Positions 38,772 through 48,172 of a DNA stretch of 64,000 nt are shown piece by piece. The notes under the pieces were generated by a model. The model searched no databases, was not told where the DNA came from, and worked only from the letters and a program-made list of their open reading frames with translations. Source of the DNA: Micromonospora inyonensis (lineage in GTDB: Bacteria; Actinomycetota; Actinomycetes; Mycobacteriales; Micromonosporaceae); assembly GCF_900091415.1 (NCBI RefSeq), contig NZ_FMHU01000002.1, forward strand, positions 1,488,001 through 1,552,000. The letters are read 5' to 3'. The position numbers and the translations under genes are program-made. The first letter of the stretch is position 1, and the number at the start of each line of letters is the position of its first letter.

Positions 38772-40388
38772 ATGGAGAGACACTCGTTCAATCTGCTGGA
38801 CCAGGAGTGGGTGCCGGTCGTGGAGGGCGGCCAGCCGAGGTGCTTGTCGCTCATGGATGTGTTGGTCCGAGCGCATGAGATCGACGGACTGAGTACTGCC
38901 AACCCGTTGGAAACCGTGGCGGTACTGCGGCAGGTACTGCTGCCGATTTACCTGGATGCGTGCGGCATTCCCAACAGCGAAGCCGAGTGGGAACACCGGC
39001 GGGCGGTCGGCCAGGTCGACGTTGGTCTGCTCAAGCCGTATCTGGACGAGCATCGGGTGCGGTTTGACCTGTTCGGCGACCGGCCGTTCGGCCAGGCAGC
39101 GGGACTGCGGACGGCGAAGGACGAGGACAAGCCCATCTCCTTGTTGGTCGCGGCGACGGCGACCGGTAACAACGTGCCGCTGTTCACGTCTCGGAACGAG
39201 GCGAACCCGCCGTCGATGACACCGGCCGAAGCGGTGAGGGCGATGCTGGCCGCGCAGTGTTGGGACACGGCCGCCATCAAGTCGGGCGCCGCTGACGATC
39301 CGCAGGTGAAGGGCGGCAAGACCACCGGGAACCCTACCGGTCCATGTGGCGCGCTGGGCGTTGTCGTGCCGATCGGCCGGAACCTGTTCGAGACCTTGTT
39401 GTTGAACAGCCCGATCGTGCGGCAGCCGCCGCGCGAGGACCGCCCGCAGTGGCGGCGTGAGCTGGCGATGACCGGGGTCTGGGAGACGCGGTCCGCATTG
39501 GGGTTGTTGGATCTGCTGACCTGGCAGTCTCGCCGGATACGTCTCATCCCCGAGAACGACGCCGGTGGGGCGACCGTGGTGCGGCGAGTGGTGCTCACCG
39601 CCGGTGACCGCCTGCAGCTCATACCGAGGGATGTGGAGCCGCACACCGCTTGGCGCAGGGTCGATAAGCCACGCGCCGGCCAGGCATCGCATATGCCGAT
39701 GCGGCATGCCCCGGGTCGGGATGCGTGGCGAGGGCTCACCCCGATGCTGGCCACCGTGCCGGGCACCGACCTCGCCTACAGCAGCAGCATCCTACTCACC
39801 CAGCTCGGTGACGTCGAGGTCAGTGACCTGCCGCTGCAGGTGTTGACGGTGGGCGTCGCATACGGCAACCAGTCGGCGGTGGTGGAGGACATCCTCGCGG
39901 ACATGATCCCGCTGCCGCTGGCCGCGTTCGCGGCCGGTGAGGTGCGGCGCCTGGTTGAGGCGGTGGTCGAGCAGGCTGAGGAATTACGGAGGGCTGGTAA
40001 CCGGCTCGATGACGACCTGCGGCGGGCCGCCGGTGGTGATCCGGTGCCCTGGGACAGGGGACTGCGGCCCGGGGACGCGTTGATGCATGAACTCAACCGG
40101 GTGGTGCGGCGCTTGCTGGCGGGTCTGCAGCGCGAACCGGAGCGGTGCGAGGAAGCGGAGGACGCGTGGCGGCGGTCAGCTTACGGACTGGCGCTCAAGG
40201 CCGCGGAGCCCGCGTTGGCGGCCGTGCCGCCGACGGCGTTCCTCGGCCGTGAGGAGGACGACAAGCAGGCCAAGAAACAGAAGAAGACGTATCGGGCGAG
40301 CCTCGCCGAGGCGTGGTACGAGGGAGCGGTCCGCAAAATCCTCGGTGTCGAGCCCGCTCATGTCAGCGAATGGAAGGCGCAGGGATGA
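38772..40388 (+). CDS. casA: Cse1 / CasA (Cas8e), large Cascade subunit
   Basis: A 538-residue type I-E large subunit, recognised by its opening ERHSFNLLDQEWVPVVEGG and the DLFGDRPFGQ motif (about 96-105), then the glycine-rich GNPTGPCGALGV loop and a helical C-terminal four-helix bundle. It recognises the PAM and recruits Cas3. GGGG at 38763-38766 precedes the chosen ATG by 5 nt; a GTG two codons earlier is also in frame. Its stop overlaps cse2 (ATGA). Confidence 0.95.
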   Translation: MERHSFNLLDQEWVPVVEGGQPRCLSLMDVLVRAHEIDGLSTANPLETVAVLRQVLLPIYLDACGIPNSEAEWEHRRAVGQVDVGLLKPYLDEHRVRFDLFGDRPFGQAAGLRTAKDEDKPISLLVAATATGNNVPLFTSRNEANPPSMTPAEAVRAMLAAQCWDTAAIKSGAADDPQVKGGKTTGNPTGPCGALGVVVPIGRNLFETLLLNSPIVRQPPREDRPQWRRELAMTGVWETRSALGLLDLLTWQSRRIRLIPENDAGGATVVRRVVLTAGDRLQLIPRDVEPHTAWRRVDKPRAGQASHMPMRHAPGRDAWRGLTPMLATVPGTDLAYSSSILLTQLGDVEVSDLPLQVLTVGVAYGNQSAVVEDILADMIPLPLAAFAAGEVRRLVEAVVEQAEELRRAGNRLDDDLRRAAGGDPVPWDRGLRPGDALMHELNRVVRRLLAGLQREPERCEEAEDAWRRSAYGLALKAAEPALAAVPPTAFLGREEDDKQAKKQKKTYRASLAEAWYEGAVRKILGVEPAHVSEWKAQG

Positions 40389-40969
40389 CCAGCACCGACG
40401 ATCAGGGCCAGCGGAAGGGAAACCGCCCGTTCTTCTGGGAGAAGGACTATGCGAAGAGTCCACCCGAGGGCGCGGACCTTGCCGCGCTGCGCCGCGGGTG
40501 GGGACGACCGGCCGGTGCGGTACCGGCGATGTGGCCGCACTACACGCGACTGCGCGCCGACGGCTGGGCGAGCCCGCAGCTACACGCCGAGCACGCCGCG
40601 CTGGTGCTGTTCGCTCTGCATCAGCAGTCCCAGTCAAGACTGGTGCACCAGCCAAACGTCGGACTGGGCCTGGCGGTGGCGAAGCTACGTGACTGCGGAA
40701 AGTTCAGCGCCGACGCGGTCACTGGCCGGTTCGGCGCGGCAGCGACGGCAACCAGCTTCACCGAGGTCGTCGCTCATCTGCGGGGCCTGGTGACCCAACT
40801 GCGTGCCCTCGCCCCGACACAGCCGCTGGACTACACCCAGCTCTTCTGGGATCTGTGCAGGTGGCAGGACCCGGAAAACGTGCACGAAATCCGGCGACGG
40901 TGGGGCTCCCAGTACTTCACCCACCGCGAGAAGACGGAGAACGTCACTGACGCAGGCGCCGCCGCCTGA
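40385..40969 (+). CDS. casB: Cse2 / CasB, small Cascade subunit
   Basis: A 194-residue all-helical protein matching Cse2: FFWEKDYAKSPPEGADLAALRR near the start, then HALVL-type helices with LHQQSQSRLV, and the C-terminal DYTQLFWDLCRWQDPENVH that ends the family. It sits in Cascade as a dimer along the crRNA backbone. The start overlaps the casA stop by four bases. About 60 nt separate it from cas7. Confidence 0.93.
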   Translation: MTSTDDQGQRKGNRPFFWEKDYAKSPPEGADLAALRRGWGRPAGAVPAMWPHYTRLRADGWASPQLHAEHAALVLFALHQQSQSRLVHQPNVGLGLAVAKLRDCGKFSADAVTGRFGAAATATSFTEVVAHLRGLVTQLRALAPTQPLDYTQLFWDLCRWQDPENVHEIRRRWGSQYFTHREKTENVTDAGAAA

Positions 40970-41028
40970 GACGACACCCTGCACAGAGCTTTACACCAAC
41001 AAGCCACCAGCACACCTTGGGAGAACCG

Positions 41029-42189
41029 GTGACCGAAGCGCGCACCTACATCGACATCCACATCCTGCAGACCGTGCCACCGTCGAACCTCAACCGAGAC
41101 GACGCCGGCAGCCCGAAACAAGCCATCTACGGCGGTGCCCGCCGGGCCCGTGTCTCCTCCCAGGCATGGAAACGCGCCACCCGCAAGTCCTTCACCGAAG
41201 ACCTCGACTACTCGCCCAGCCAGTTGGGAACCCGCACGAAGCGGGTGTCGACGCTACTGGCCGAACGACTGGCCGCCCGGACGAACCTCGACGACGAGGC
41301 CGCGACCCGGCTGAGCAACGCACTGCTCGCACACGACTTGGACATCAAGCCCGGCAAGAAGCCCACCGAAACCGCCTACCTACTGTTCGTCGGCCGGAAC
41401 CAACTCGAAGCGATCGTCGACCTGGTCGCCGACCGGGCCGCCGAGCTGACCGCGCTGCCCGACGACGCACTCGCCAAGGCCGTCGCCGACCTACCGGTGC
41501 GCGCGCAGCTGACCGTCAAGCACCCGATCGACGTCGCTCTGTTCGGCCGGATGGTCGCCGACATCCCCACCCTCAACGTTGACGCGGCCACCCAGGTCGC
41601 GCACGCCCTGTCGGTGCACCCCGTGGAGATCGAGTTCGACTACTACACGGCTGTCGACGACGAGAAGAAGCCCGACGAGGACGCTGGCGCGGCGATGATC
41701 GGCACCGTCGAGTTCACCTCCGCGACCCTGTACCGGTTCGCCACCCTCGACGTGCGGCAGCTCGCCGGCAACCTCGACCAGGACCTCGAGGCGACTGTCG
41801 AGGCCGCCCAGGCATTCCTGCACGCCTTCGTCACCTCCATGCCCACCGGACACCAGAACACCTTCGCCCACCGCACGATCCCCAGCCTCGTCTCCTACGT
41901 CGTCCGGACCAACCAGCCGGTCAACCTCGTCAACGCCTTCGAGAAGCCGATCCGCAACCGCGACGGCATCGCCGCCGCTGCCACCACGCGCCTGGCCACC
42001 GAACTGGACCGCACGAGCACCGCCTGGGGGCTCACCCCCCTCGCGGTAGCCAGCGTGTACGACCCAACCCTGGCCGATGCCTCCACCATCGCGCGGGTCT
42101 TCGGCGAATCGCGTAGCCTCGCCGACGCGATTGACGCGACCATCGCCACCGTGCGAACCCGGCTGACCGGAACCTCGACCACGCGATGA
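41029..42189 (+). CDS. casC: Cas7e (CasC), crRNA-backbone subunit
   Basis: A 386-residue Cas7 with the family start TYIDIHILQTVPPSNLNRDD, then KQAIYGGARRARVSSQAWKR, the RRARVSSQ motif being typical for the RAMP fold of type I-E. GTG 41029 is chosen because GGGAGA lies 5 nt upstream; a TTG at 41017 would add four residues. Six copies form the Cascade filament. Its end overlaps cas5 by four bases. Confidence 0.95.
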   Translation: MTEARTYIDIHILQTVPPSNLNRDDAGSPKQAIYGGARRARVSSQAWKRATRKSFTEDLDYSPSQLGTRTKRVSTLLAERLAARTNLDDEAATRLSNALLAHDLDIKPGKKPTETAYLLFVGRNQLEAIVDLVADRAAELTALPDDALAKAVADLPVRAQLTVKHPIDVALFGRMVADIPTLNVDAATQVAHALSVHPVEIEFDYYTAVDDEKKPDEDAGAAMIGTVEFTSATLYRFATLDVRQLAGNLDQDLEATVEAAQAFLHAFVTSMPTGHQNTFAHRTIPSLVSYVVRTNQPVNLVNAFEKPIRNRDGIAAAATTRLATELDRTSTAWGLTPLAVASVYDPTLADASTIARVFGESRSLADAIDATIATVRTRLTGTSTTR

Positions 42190-42995
42190 GCGACTCGACG
42201 TTCTGCCTGGTGCTCCGGCTGGCCGGGCCCCTGCAGTCGTGGGGCGGACGCGGCCAGCTCAACCGCCGTGACACCCTCGACGAACCCACCAAGAGCGGAA
42301 TCCTCGGCCTCCTCGCCGCCGCCCAGGGCCTGCGCCGGCAAGACTCCATCGAGAAGCTGCTCGGCCTCAACCTGGGTGTACGCACCGACCAACCCGGATC
42401 GCTGCTGCGGGACTACCACACCGTCAGCGACTACCGCGGCCGTCCGCTGCCGTCTGCCGCAGTCAACGCCAAGGGTGTGCAGAAACCGACCTCACCGCCG
42501 AAGCACACCCACGTCACCCAACGCTTCTATCTTCAGGACGCGGTCTTCGTCGCCGCCGTCAACGGCCCGACCGACCTGCTACGCACCCTGGTCGACGCCC
42601 TGCGTAGCCCGACCTTCCCGCTGGCCCTCGGCCGGCGATCCTGCCCGCCAACCCAGCCGCTGCTGCTGACCCCCGACGACACACACCGCGTCGACCGTGA
42701 CGCACTCTGGCCCGGACAGCCCCTCGAGGTGCTCCACCGCGTGCCCTGGCAAGCCAGCGACTCCCACCGCACCTCCCGCTCCCACCGCAAAACGATGCCC
42801 GCAACCGTGGACCTGCCGGTCACCGTCGACGACGAGCATGGCGACGACATCCGTGTCGACGTGCCCGCCTCGTTCGACCCACTACACCGAGGGTTCAACA
42901 CCCGTCGGGTCCGCCAAGAATGGGTGCGCCTCGCCACCGGCGAACCCGAGAACAGCCAACCTGACCATGATCCCTTCGCCCTACTCGGGTGGTAG
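42186..42995 (+). CDS. casD: Cas5e (CasD), 5'-handle binding subunit
   Basis: A 269-residue Cas5 with VLRLAGPLQSWGG at residues 8-20 and EPTKSGILGLLAAAQG (about 33-48), both hallmark elements. SFDPLHRGFNTRRV in the C-terminal part is another type I-E feature. It holds the crRNA 5' handle. The start codon overlaps the cas7 stop (ATGA). Confidence 0.95.
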   Translation: MSDSTFCLVLRLAGPLQSWGGRGQLNRRDTLDEPTKSGILGLLAAAQGLRRQDSIEKLLGLNLGVRTDQPGSLLRDYHTVSDYRGRPLPSAAVNAKGVQKPTSPPKHTHVTQRFYLQDAVFVAAVNGPTDLLRTLVDALRSPTFPLALGRRSCPPTQPLLLTPDDTHRVDRDALWPGQPLEVLHRVPWQASDSHRTSRSHRKTMPATVDLPVTVDDEHGDDIRVDVPASFDPLHRGFNTRRVRQEWVRLATGEPENSQPDHDPFALLGW

Positions 42996-43000
42996 CCACC

Positions 43001-43732
43001 ATGCCCTACCTGTCCCGTATCCACCTCAACCCGCTGCGCACCCAGGCCCAACGGATGCTGAACAACCCCCAGGTGCTCCACGCCGCCGTCCTCGGCGGCC
43101 TCAGCCGCCAACCCGTCACAGAACGCGTCCTGTGGCGGCTGGAAACCCACCAGCACCACCTCGCCGTCCTCGTCCTCACCCAGACGAAACCGTCCTGGGA
43201 ACACCTCATCGAACAGGCCGGCTGGCCCAACGCCGACGAACCCCAAGCCCTGGTCAAACCGTACGAACCGCTGCTCGACCAGATCCAGCGCGGCCGAACC
43301 TTCGCGTTCCGACTCAAGGCCAACCCCACCAGCGCCACCAAGAAATTGATCAAACCAACCACGACGCAGGCGGAACACCTCGCCGACGAACGGCCACGGG
43401 GCGTTCGGGTAGCACACACCAAACTGCCCGAACAGGTCGACTGGCTATTGGCCAAGCTTCACCGGGCAGGCTGCACCGTCCCGACCGACACCATCAACGA
43501 CAACGAGGTGCCTGCCGTCCGGGCGACCGACCGGCACCGGCTCCGTTTCCACAAGAACGGCCGCCGTGCAGACACACCCGTGACCCTGGAAGCCGTCACC
43601 TTCGACGGCCTGCTCCAAGTCGACGATCCGGCAACGACCCGATCGGCGCTGCTCGACGGCATCGGCACCGGCAAGGCCTACGGCTTCGGCCTGCTCACCC
43701 TCGCCCCACCACGCCCCCTCCAGGAGTCCTGA
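43001..43732 (+). CDS. casE: Cas6e (CasE), crRNA-processing endoribonuclease
   Basis: A 243-residue Cas6e. It begins MPYLSRIHLNPLRTQAQRML, with His27 in LHAAVLGG at the position of the general catalytic His, and ends with the glycine-rich loop GTGKAYGFGLLTLAP. It cleaves below the repeat stem and stays bound to the 3' hairpin. ATG 43001 fits the family; GTG 42989, overlapping the cas5 stop, is the alternative. It probably acts on the mini-repeat at 38462 as well, since that stem is identical. Confidence 0.95.
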   Translation: MPYLSRIHLNPLRTQAQRMLNNPQVLHAAVLGGLSRQPVTERVLWRLETHQHHLAVLVLTQTKPSWEHLIEQAGWPNADEPQALVKPYEPLLDQIQRGRTFAFRLKANPTSATKKLIKPTTTQAEHLADERPRGVRVAHTKLPEQVDWLLAKLHRAGCTVPTDTINDNEVPAVRATDRHRLRFHKNGRRADTPVTLEAVTFDGLLQVDDPATTRSALLDGIGTGKAYGFGLLTLAPPRPLQES

Positions 43733-43733
43733 C

Positions 43734-44726
43734 GTGTGGTGGCTGGCCGACCCACAAGACCTGCACCGCGTAGCTGACCGCATCTCCAGCGTCTACGTCG
43801 AACGCTGCCACATCGACCGCGACGACAACGCGGTCGTCCTGGTCAACCGCGAACGCACCGTCCGCATACCCGCCGCGATGGTCGCCACCCTCCTCGTCGG
43901 CCCCGGAGCCCGCATCACCACCGCCGCCGTACGCCTGCTCGCCGACTCCGGCACCGCCCTGTGCTGGGTCGGCGAGAAAGGCGTACGCCTCTACGCCTCC
44001 GGCATCGGCCCCAGCCGAGGATCCCAACTCCTCCTCCGCCAGGCATACCTGGTCACCCGCACCAAAGAACGCCTCGCCGTCGCCCGCCGCATGTACGGGA
44101 TGCGCTTCCCCGACGAAGACGTCAGCGCTTCCACCATGCAACAACTACGCGGACGCGAAGGCGCACGCGTCAAGAAGATCTACCGCACCCACTCGGCCCG
44201 CACCGGCGTGCCCTGGGACGGCCGACTCTACAAACCCGGCCAACCCTTCGAAACCGGCGACGACGTCAACCGACTCCTCTCCGCAGGACACAGCTGCCTC
44301 TACGGCATCTGCCACGCCGCGATCGTCGGCCTTGGCGCCAGCCCGGGACTCGGCTTCGTCCACACTGGCGGCGCCACCTCCTTCGTTCTCGACATCGCCG
44401 ACCTCTACAAGGCCGACTACACGATCCCCCTCGCCTTTGACCTCGCCGCCAAAGGCCACACCAGCGAGCGCGACGCCCGCACCGCCTTCCGCGATCGCAT
44501 CGCCGACGGCAAACTCATGACCCGCATCGTCCAGGACATCAAGGCACTCCTGCTCAGCGAGGTAACCGACGTCCCCGAGCAGGACGCCCACGAACTCTGG
44601 GACGAATCCCTCGGCTCCGTTCCCGGCGGTATCAACTGGGCCAACGACTACGCCGACGCCCTCGACGCCACCACCTTCATCGCCATCACCGGACCCGAGG
44701 TCCACGAACCCAAGGTGGACTTTTGA
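43734..44726 (+). CDS. cas1: Cas1e integrase
   Basis: A 330-residue Cas1 from GTG 43734, one base after the cas6e stop. The metal-binding residues are intact: E142 (RGREGARVK), H210 (GFVHTGG), D220 and D223 (VLDIADLYK), at nearly the same numbers as E. coli Cas1. It forms the spacer-integration complex with Cas2. The long array agrees with an active integrase. Confidence 0.97.
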   Translation: MWWLADPQDLHRVADRISSVYVERCHIDRDDNAVVLVNRERTVRIPAAMVATLLVGPGARITTAAVRLLADSGTALCWVGEKGVRLYASGIGPSRGSQLLLRQAYLVTRTKERLAVARRMYGMRFPDEDVSASTMQQLRGREGARVKKIYRTHSARTGVPWDGRLYKPGQPFETGDDVNRLLSAGHSCLYGICHAAIVGLGASPGLGFVHTGGATSFVLDIADLYKADYTIPLAFDLAAKGHTSERDARTAFRDRIADGKLMTRIVQDIKALLLSEVTDVPEQDAHELWDESLGSVPGGINWANDYADALDATTFIAITGPEVHEPKVDF

Positions 44727-45001
44727 CCGTTGTCGTCCTCATCGCCGTCGCCGAAGGCCTCCGCGGCCACCTCACCCGCTGGATGGTCGAAGTCGCCGCC
44801 GGAGTCTTCGTCGGCAACCCCAGCACCCGCATCCGCGACCGCCTCTGGGCAACACTCGCCACCCGGGTAGGAGACGGACAAGCCATCATGATCGAACCCG
44901 CCCGAAACGAACAAGGCTGGGCAGTTCGCACCGCCGGCCGGGACCGGTGGGTACCTGTTGACCTCGACGGACTCATCCTCTCCGCTCGACTCCGCCGATA
45001 G
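44723..45001 (+). CDS. cas2: Cas2e
   Basis: A 92-residue type I-E Cas2, starting MTVVVLIAVAEGLRGHLTRW, then EVAAGVFVGNPSTRIRDRLW. The start is a rare TTG overlapping the cas1 stop (TTGA), so translation is coupled. It scaffolds two Cas1 dimers. It is the last cas gene; the IS256-type element begins about 100 nt later. Confidence 0.95.
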   Translation: MTVVVLIAVAEGLRGHLTRWMVEVAAGVFVGNPSTRIRDRLWATLATRVGDGQAIMIEPARNEQGWAVRTAGRDRWVPVDLDGLILSARLRR

Positions 45002-45229
45002 GGGAACTCGAACAGATTCCCCTTCGAACATGCGGGCTCCAGTAAGCGGAGGCGAGACGGCAGCAGAAGCCCGACAGCGGGAAGTCCTGGAGATCCCGCC
45101 GGCGAGTTGCGTCCGGCAGAGTGGTGTATGGCAGACCTGCAGCTCAGAGCCGGTTTGGCGTAGACGTGAGGCGGCCACCGCGTGATCATTCGGACTGAGT
45201 TCCCGCTCAAGCTCGAGGAGATCAACGCG

Positions 45230-46465
45230 ATGGCCACCCCCAGTATCGATCCTGCCCGGTTCCTACACGAGCACCTCGCCGCGGCATCACCGGACCTGCT
45301 GCGTTCACTGCTGACCACGTTCATCGACACCCTGATGTCCGCCGAGGCCGACGCCGTGTGCGGCGCGGAGTACGGCACCAGCTCCCCGGATCGGGTCAAC
45401 ACCCGTAACGGCTACCGGCACCGCGACTTCGACACCCGCGCCGGGACCCTCGACGTCGCGATCCCGAAGTTGCGGCAGGGCTCGTACTTCCCGGACTGGC
45501 TGCTGGAGCGCCGTAAGCGTGCCGAGGCGGCCCTGACATCGGTCGTCGCGACGTGTTACCTGCTCGGCGTCAGCACCCGGCGGATGGACAAACTGGTCGA
45601 ATCCTTGGGGATCACCCGGCTGTCGAAGTCGCAGGTCAGCGTGATGGCCCGCGACCTCGACGAACACGTCGCGTCGTTCCGCACCCGCCCCCTCGATGCC
45701 GGGCCGTACACGTTCGTCGCCGCTGACGCCCTCGTGCTCAAGGTTCGTGAAGGCGGCCGCGTCGTCAACGTCCACGCCCTGCTCGCTACCGGCGTGAACG
45801 CCGACGGGCACCGCGAGATCCTCGGCCTACAGGTCACCAGCGCCGAAGACGGCGCCGGCTGGCTCGCGTTCTTCCGTGACTTGACCGCCCGCGGTCTGAC
45901 CGGCGTGCGCCTGGTGACCTCGGATGCGCACCGCGGCCTCGTCGAGGCGATCGGCGCCACTTTGCCCGGCGCGTCCTGGCAAAGATGCCGGACTCACTAC
46001 GCGGCGAACCTGATGTCCGCCACGCCGAAGGCGTCCTGGCCGTGGGTGAGAACGTTACTGCACAGCGTCTACGACCAACCCGACACCACGTCGGTGCACG
46101 CCCAGTACGACCGCCTCATCGACACCGTGCACACCAAACTGCCCGCCGTCGCCACGCACTTGGAAGCTGCCCGCGATGACGTTCTGGCATTCACCGGCTT
46201 CCCGAAAGAGATCTGGCGACAGATCTGGTCGAACAACCCGCAGGAACGCCTGAACCGGGAGATCCGCCGCCGCACCGACGTCGTCGGGATCTTTCCCGAC
46301 CGCCACGCCTTGATCCGCCTCGTCGGCGCCGTGCTGGCCGAACAACACGACGAGTGGACCGAAGGCCGCCGCTACTTCGCCCTCGACGTCCTCGCCCGCG
46401 CCCGCACCACACCCACACCCGACACCACCGCCGCCGACCGACCCGCCATGCAGGCCGCAGCATGA
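45230..46465 (+). CDS. IS256 family (Mutator-type) transposase
   Basis: A 411-residue transposase. Catalytic acids: Asp in FVAADALVLKV, Asp in RLVTSDAHRGL, and Glu in NREIRRRTDVVGIFP, the last being the family signature around the Glu. The zinc-like CRTHYAANL follows the second Asp. GAGGAG lies 9 nt before ATG 45230; GTG 45182 would add 16 residues. The gene is intact, so the element could have been recently active before it was hit by the IS5-type insertion. Confidence 0.93.
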   Translation: MATPSIDPARFLHEHLAAASPDLLRSLLTTFIDTLMSAEADAVCGAEYGTSSPDRVNTRNGYRHRDFDTRAGTLDVAIPKLRQGSYFPDWLLERRKRAEAALTSVVATCYLLGVSTRRMDKLVESLGITRLSKSQVSVMARDLDEHVASFRTRPLDAGPYTFVAADALVLKVREGGRVVNVHALLATGVNADGHREILGLQVTSAEDGAGWLAFFRDLTARGLTGVRLVTSDAHRGLVEAIGATLPGASWQRCRTHYAANLMSATPKASWPWVRTLLHSVYDQPDTTSVHAQYDRLIDTVHTKLPAVATHLEAARDDVLAFTGFPKEIWRQIWSNNPQERLNREIRRRTDVVGIFPDRHALIRLVGAVLAEQHDEWTEGRRYFALDVLARARTTPTPDTTAADRPAMQAAA

Positions 46466-46659
46466 GCCACCCGACACCACACCCCGACATCCCCGACCGG
46501 GCCACCCGCCACGCACTCAACGCCACGCTGGCCGCCACCGGCGCCGAAACCGGCTTCTACGACGACCACGGCCGCCCCGCACCCTGGCCCGACGACATCG
46601 ATCAATGGACCCCCACCAGCAACGACTCCACCACCGACCCCGCAGAACACCCCTTCTAA
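46462..46659 (+). CDS. Small IS-associated open frame
   Basis: A 65-residue polar, Pro/Thr/Asp-rich frame whose ATG overlaps the transposase stop. It ends FYDDHGRPAPWPDD ... HPF with TAA at 46657, the very codon duplicated by the IS5-type insertion. It may be an accessory peptide of the IS256-type element. No motif is evident. Confidence 0.45.
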   Translation: MSHPTPHPDIPDRATRHALNATLAATGAETGFYDDHGRPAPWPDDIDQWTPTSNDSTTDPAEHPF

Positions 46660-47628
46660 GAGGTCGCGCGGAATGGTTGTTGATCATCGGCGGCGGGCGG
46701 GTCGGTTGTTCCACCGGTAGAGGGTCCATGCACGCCGGATGAGGCTGCGGACGGTGATGATCGCGTCGGCGAGGTCGAAGAAGGCGTCGATGACCTTCTC
46801 TGTTCGTTCGTAGCAGCGTTGCAGCCGGTTGAACGCGTTGTGCCAGCTGTTCGTCCGTTCGACGTGCCACCGTTGGCTCGCCTGGATGGGCGCCTTGTCG
46901 CCCTTGTGGGCGATCTCACCGGTCAGGCCGCGCTCGGCCAGCAGGGCGCGGGTGACCTGGGAGTCGTATCCGGCGTCGAGGTGCACCGTGATGGCCTGGG
47001 GTAGTGGGCCGAGGTCGTCGAGGTGGTCGAGGGTGGGGCCGAGCAGGGGTGAGTCGTGTCGGTTCGCGCCGGCCAGGACCCGGCCGAGGGGGATGCCGTA
47101 GCCGTCGACCATCAACGAGCGTTTCATGCCCTGCTTGCCCCGGTCGACCGGTGAGCGTCCGGCGGCCTCGCCGCCGCCGGGAGCCTTGGTGATGCAGCCG
47201 TCCACGGCGATGTCGTCGAGGACCAGGCCGACGAGCCGGTCGTAGGCGTCCAGGGCGATCTGTTTGAGCTGGGCGAACACCCCAAGCTCTATCCACTCGT
47301 CACGGCGGCCGCGGATCGTGGTGGCCGAACAGGTGGCATCGGCGATCGCCTCGTAGGCGCAGCCGAACCGCAACACCTGGACCAGCTTGTCGAACACGAT
47401 GCGGTCATCGATCCGCTTGCGGTGACAGCCCAGCGGATGTGTCGGTTGGTAGGTCGGCCGATCGGGGAGCAGCGCGGCGAACTGGACCCACAACGGCTCG
47501 ATCAGCCATGCTGGGATGGCAGGCACAGAACCTCCCGTGATCACGGAGCGTCAGCAACTTCATGATCACCAGTTCTGTGTCTGCATCCGTTCAGGCGCGC
47601 CGATCAACCCACCATTCCGCGCGACCTC
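46660..47628 (-). mobile_element. IS5-type insertion sequence with intact ends
   Basis: A 969-bp element bounded by perfect 18-bp inverted repeats (GAGGTCGCGCGGAATGGT) and flanked by a TAA duplication (46657-46659 and 47629-47631). It is inserted in the stop codon of the small frame of the IS256-type element. Confidence 0.92.
46684..47526 (-). CDS. IS5 family transposase
   Basis: A 280-residue DDE transposase in one frame. Asp in DDIAVDGCITKAP, Asp in VHLDAGYDS, and Glu in WHVERTNSWHNAFNRL form the triad; the last is the Y-(2)-R-(3)-E-like region of the family. The N-terminal YEAIADATCSATTIRGRRDE is the DNA-binding helix-turn-helix. GTG 47526 has GGGAGG 4 nt upstream, preferred over the GTG at 47544. 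It looks fully functional. Confidence 0.92.
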   Translation of the reverse strand: MPAIPAWLIEPLWVQFAALLPDRPTYQPTHPLGCHRKRIDDRIVFDKLVQVLRFGCAYEAIADATCSATTIRGRRDEWIELGVFAQLKQIALDAYDRLVGLVLDDIAVDGCITKAPGGGEAAGRSPVDRGKQGMKRSLMVDGYGIPLGRVLAGANRHDSPLLGPTLDHLDDLGPLPQAITVHLDAGYDSQVTRALLAERGLTGEIAHKGDKAPIQASQRWHVERTNSWHNAFNRLQRCYERTEKVIDAFFDLADAIITVRSLIRRAWTLYRWNNRPARRR

Positions 47629-47688
47629 TAACCCAGACCGAAAAGATCACGCCTCAACCGCGAAACACCACTCCCAGGGACTTGACCC

Positions 47689-48126
47689 ACCGGACCCGCA
47701 CCCTGCCGCGCTGGCCGCCGAGCATGGGCGGTCCAGCCGGTGCGGCTGGCACGCACACCGAGTGCCGAACCAACGACCGGTCGGCTGGCCGCGTCAGGAT
47801 CCGAACTGTCCCGGTCCTCGCCGGGCTGCGGTCCGCAGGCCCGCCTCAGGGGAAACGAGAAGCCCTCCCGGCCGGGATGGTGTCTGGCTGTCCGGCCGGG
47901 GTCACACGCGTCTGTCACAGCGGCTGCGAACCAACCCCGAGACACGCCCGAAATGCGGCTTTTGCCGTGCATATAAGTTTCCTTCTCTGGTTTATGGACA
48001 CGGCTGCCGATGTCTTGGTTGGCTTCTTCGGCAGGACCTGCCGGGTCCTCGGCGATCCGCGAACGACTCCTGGCTCGTGCGTCGATCTTGCGACACGCAG
48101 AAGCGGCAGCCGGCGACTGGCCTTGT
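47689..48126. other. Gap between the IS elements and the toxin-antitoxin pair
   Basis: About 440 nt without a recognisable gene. A small hairpin (CCAGCCGGTGCGGCTGG, near 47731) and an AT-richer patch at 47955-48000 stand out. The latter may hold the promoter for the downstream pair. Confidence 0.4.
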
Positions 48127-48159
48127 CTGGCTGGTAGCACCGCAGGTGCTACCAGCCAG
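48127..48159. promoter_or_regulatory. Perfect 15-bp palindrome, probable toxin-antitoxin operator
   Basis: CTGGCTGGTAGCACC pairs perfectly with GGTGCTACCAGCCAG across GCA. It ends 13 nt before the antitoxin start, where an autoregulatory ribbon-helix-helix protein would bind. It could also act as an RNA hairpin over the ribosome-binding site. Confidence 0.65.
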
Positions 48160-48172
48160 GTAGGCTGGGAGC

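Larger units (their letters stand above)
45104..47688 (+). mobile_element. IS256-type insertion sequence, interrupted by an IS5-type element
   Basis: The probable left end at 45104-45132 (GAGTTGCGTCC...GAGTGGTGT) and the right end at 47660-47688 (complement begins GGGTCAAGTCC, also with GAGTGGTGT) are imperfect inverted repeats sharing about 20 of 29 positions. Between them lie the transposase, a small overlapping frame and the inserted IS5-type element. No convincing target duplication flanks it, so one end may have drifted. Confidence 0.6.

Noticed and set aside
47689..48163. Short frames between the IS elements and the toxin-antitoxin pair
   Set aside because: No ribosome-binding sites or family resemblance on either strand.
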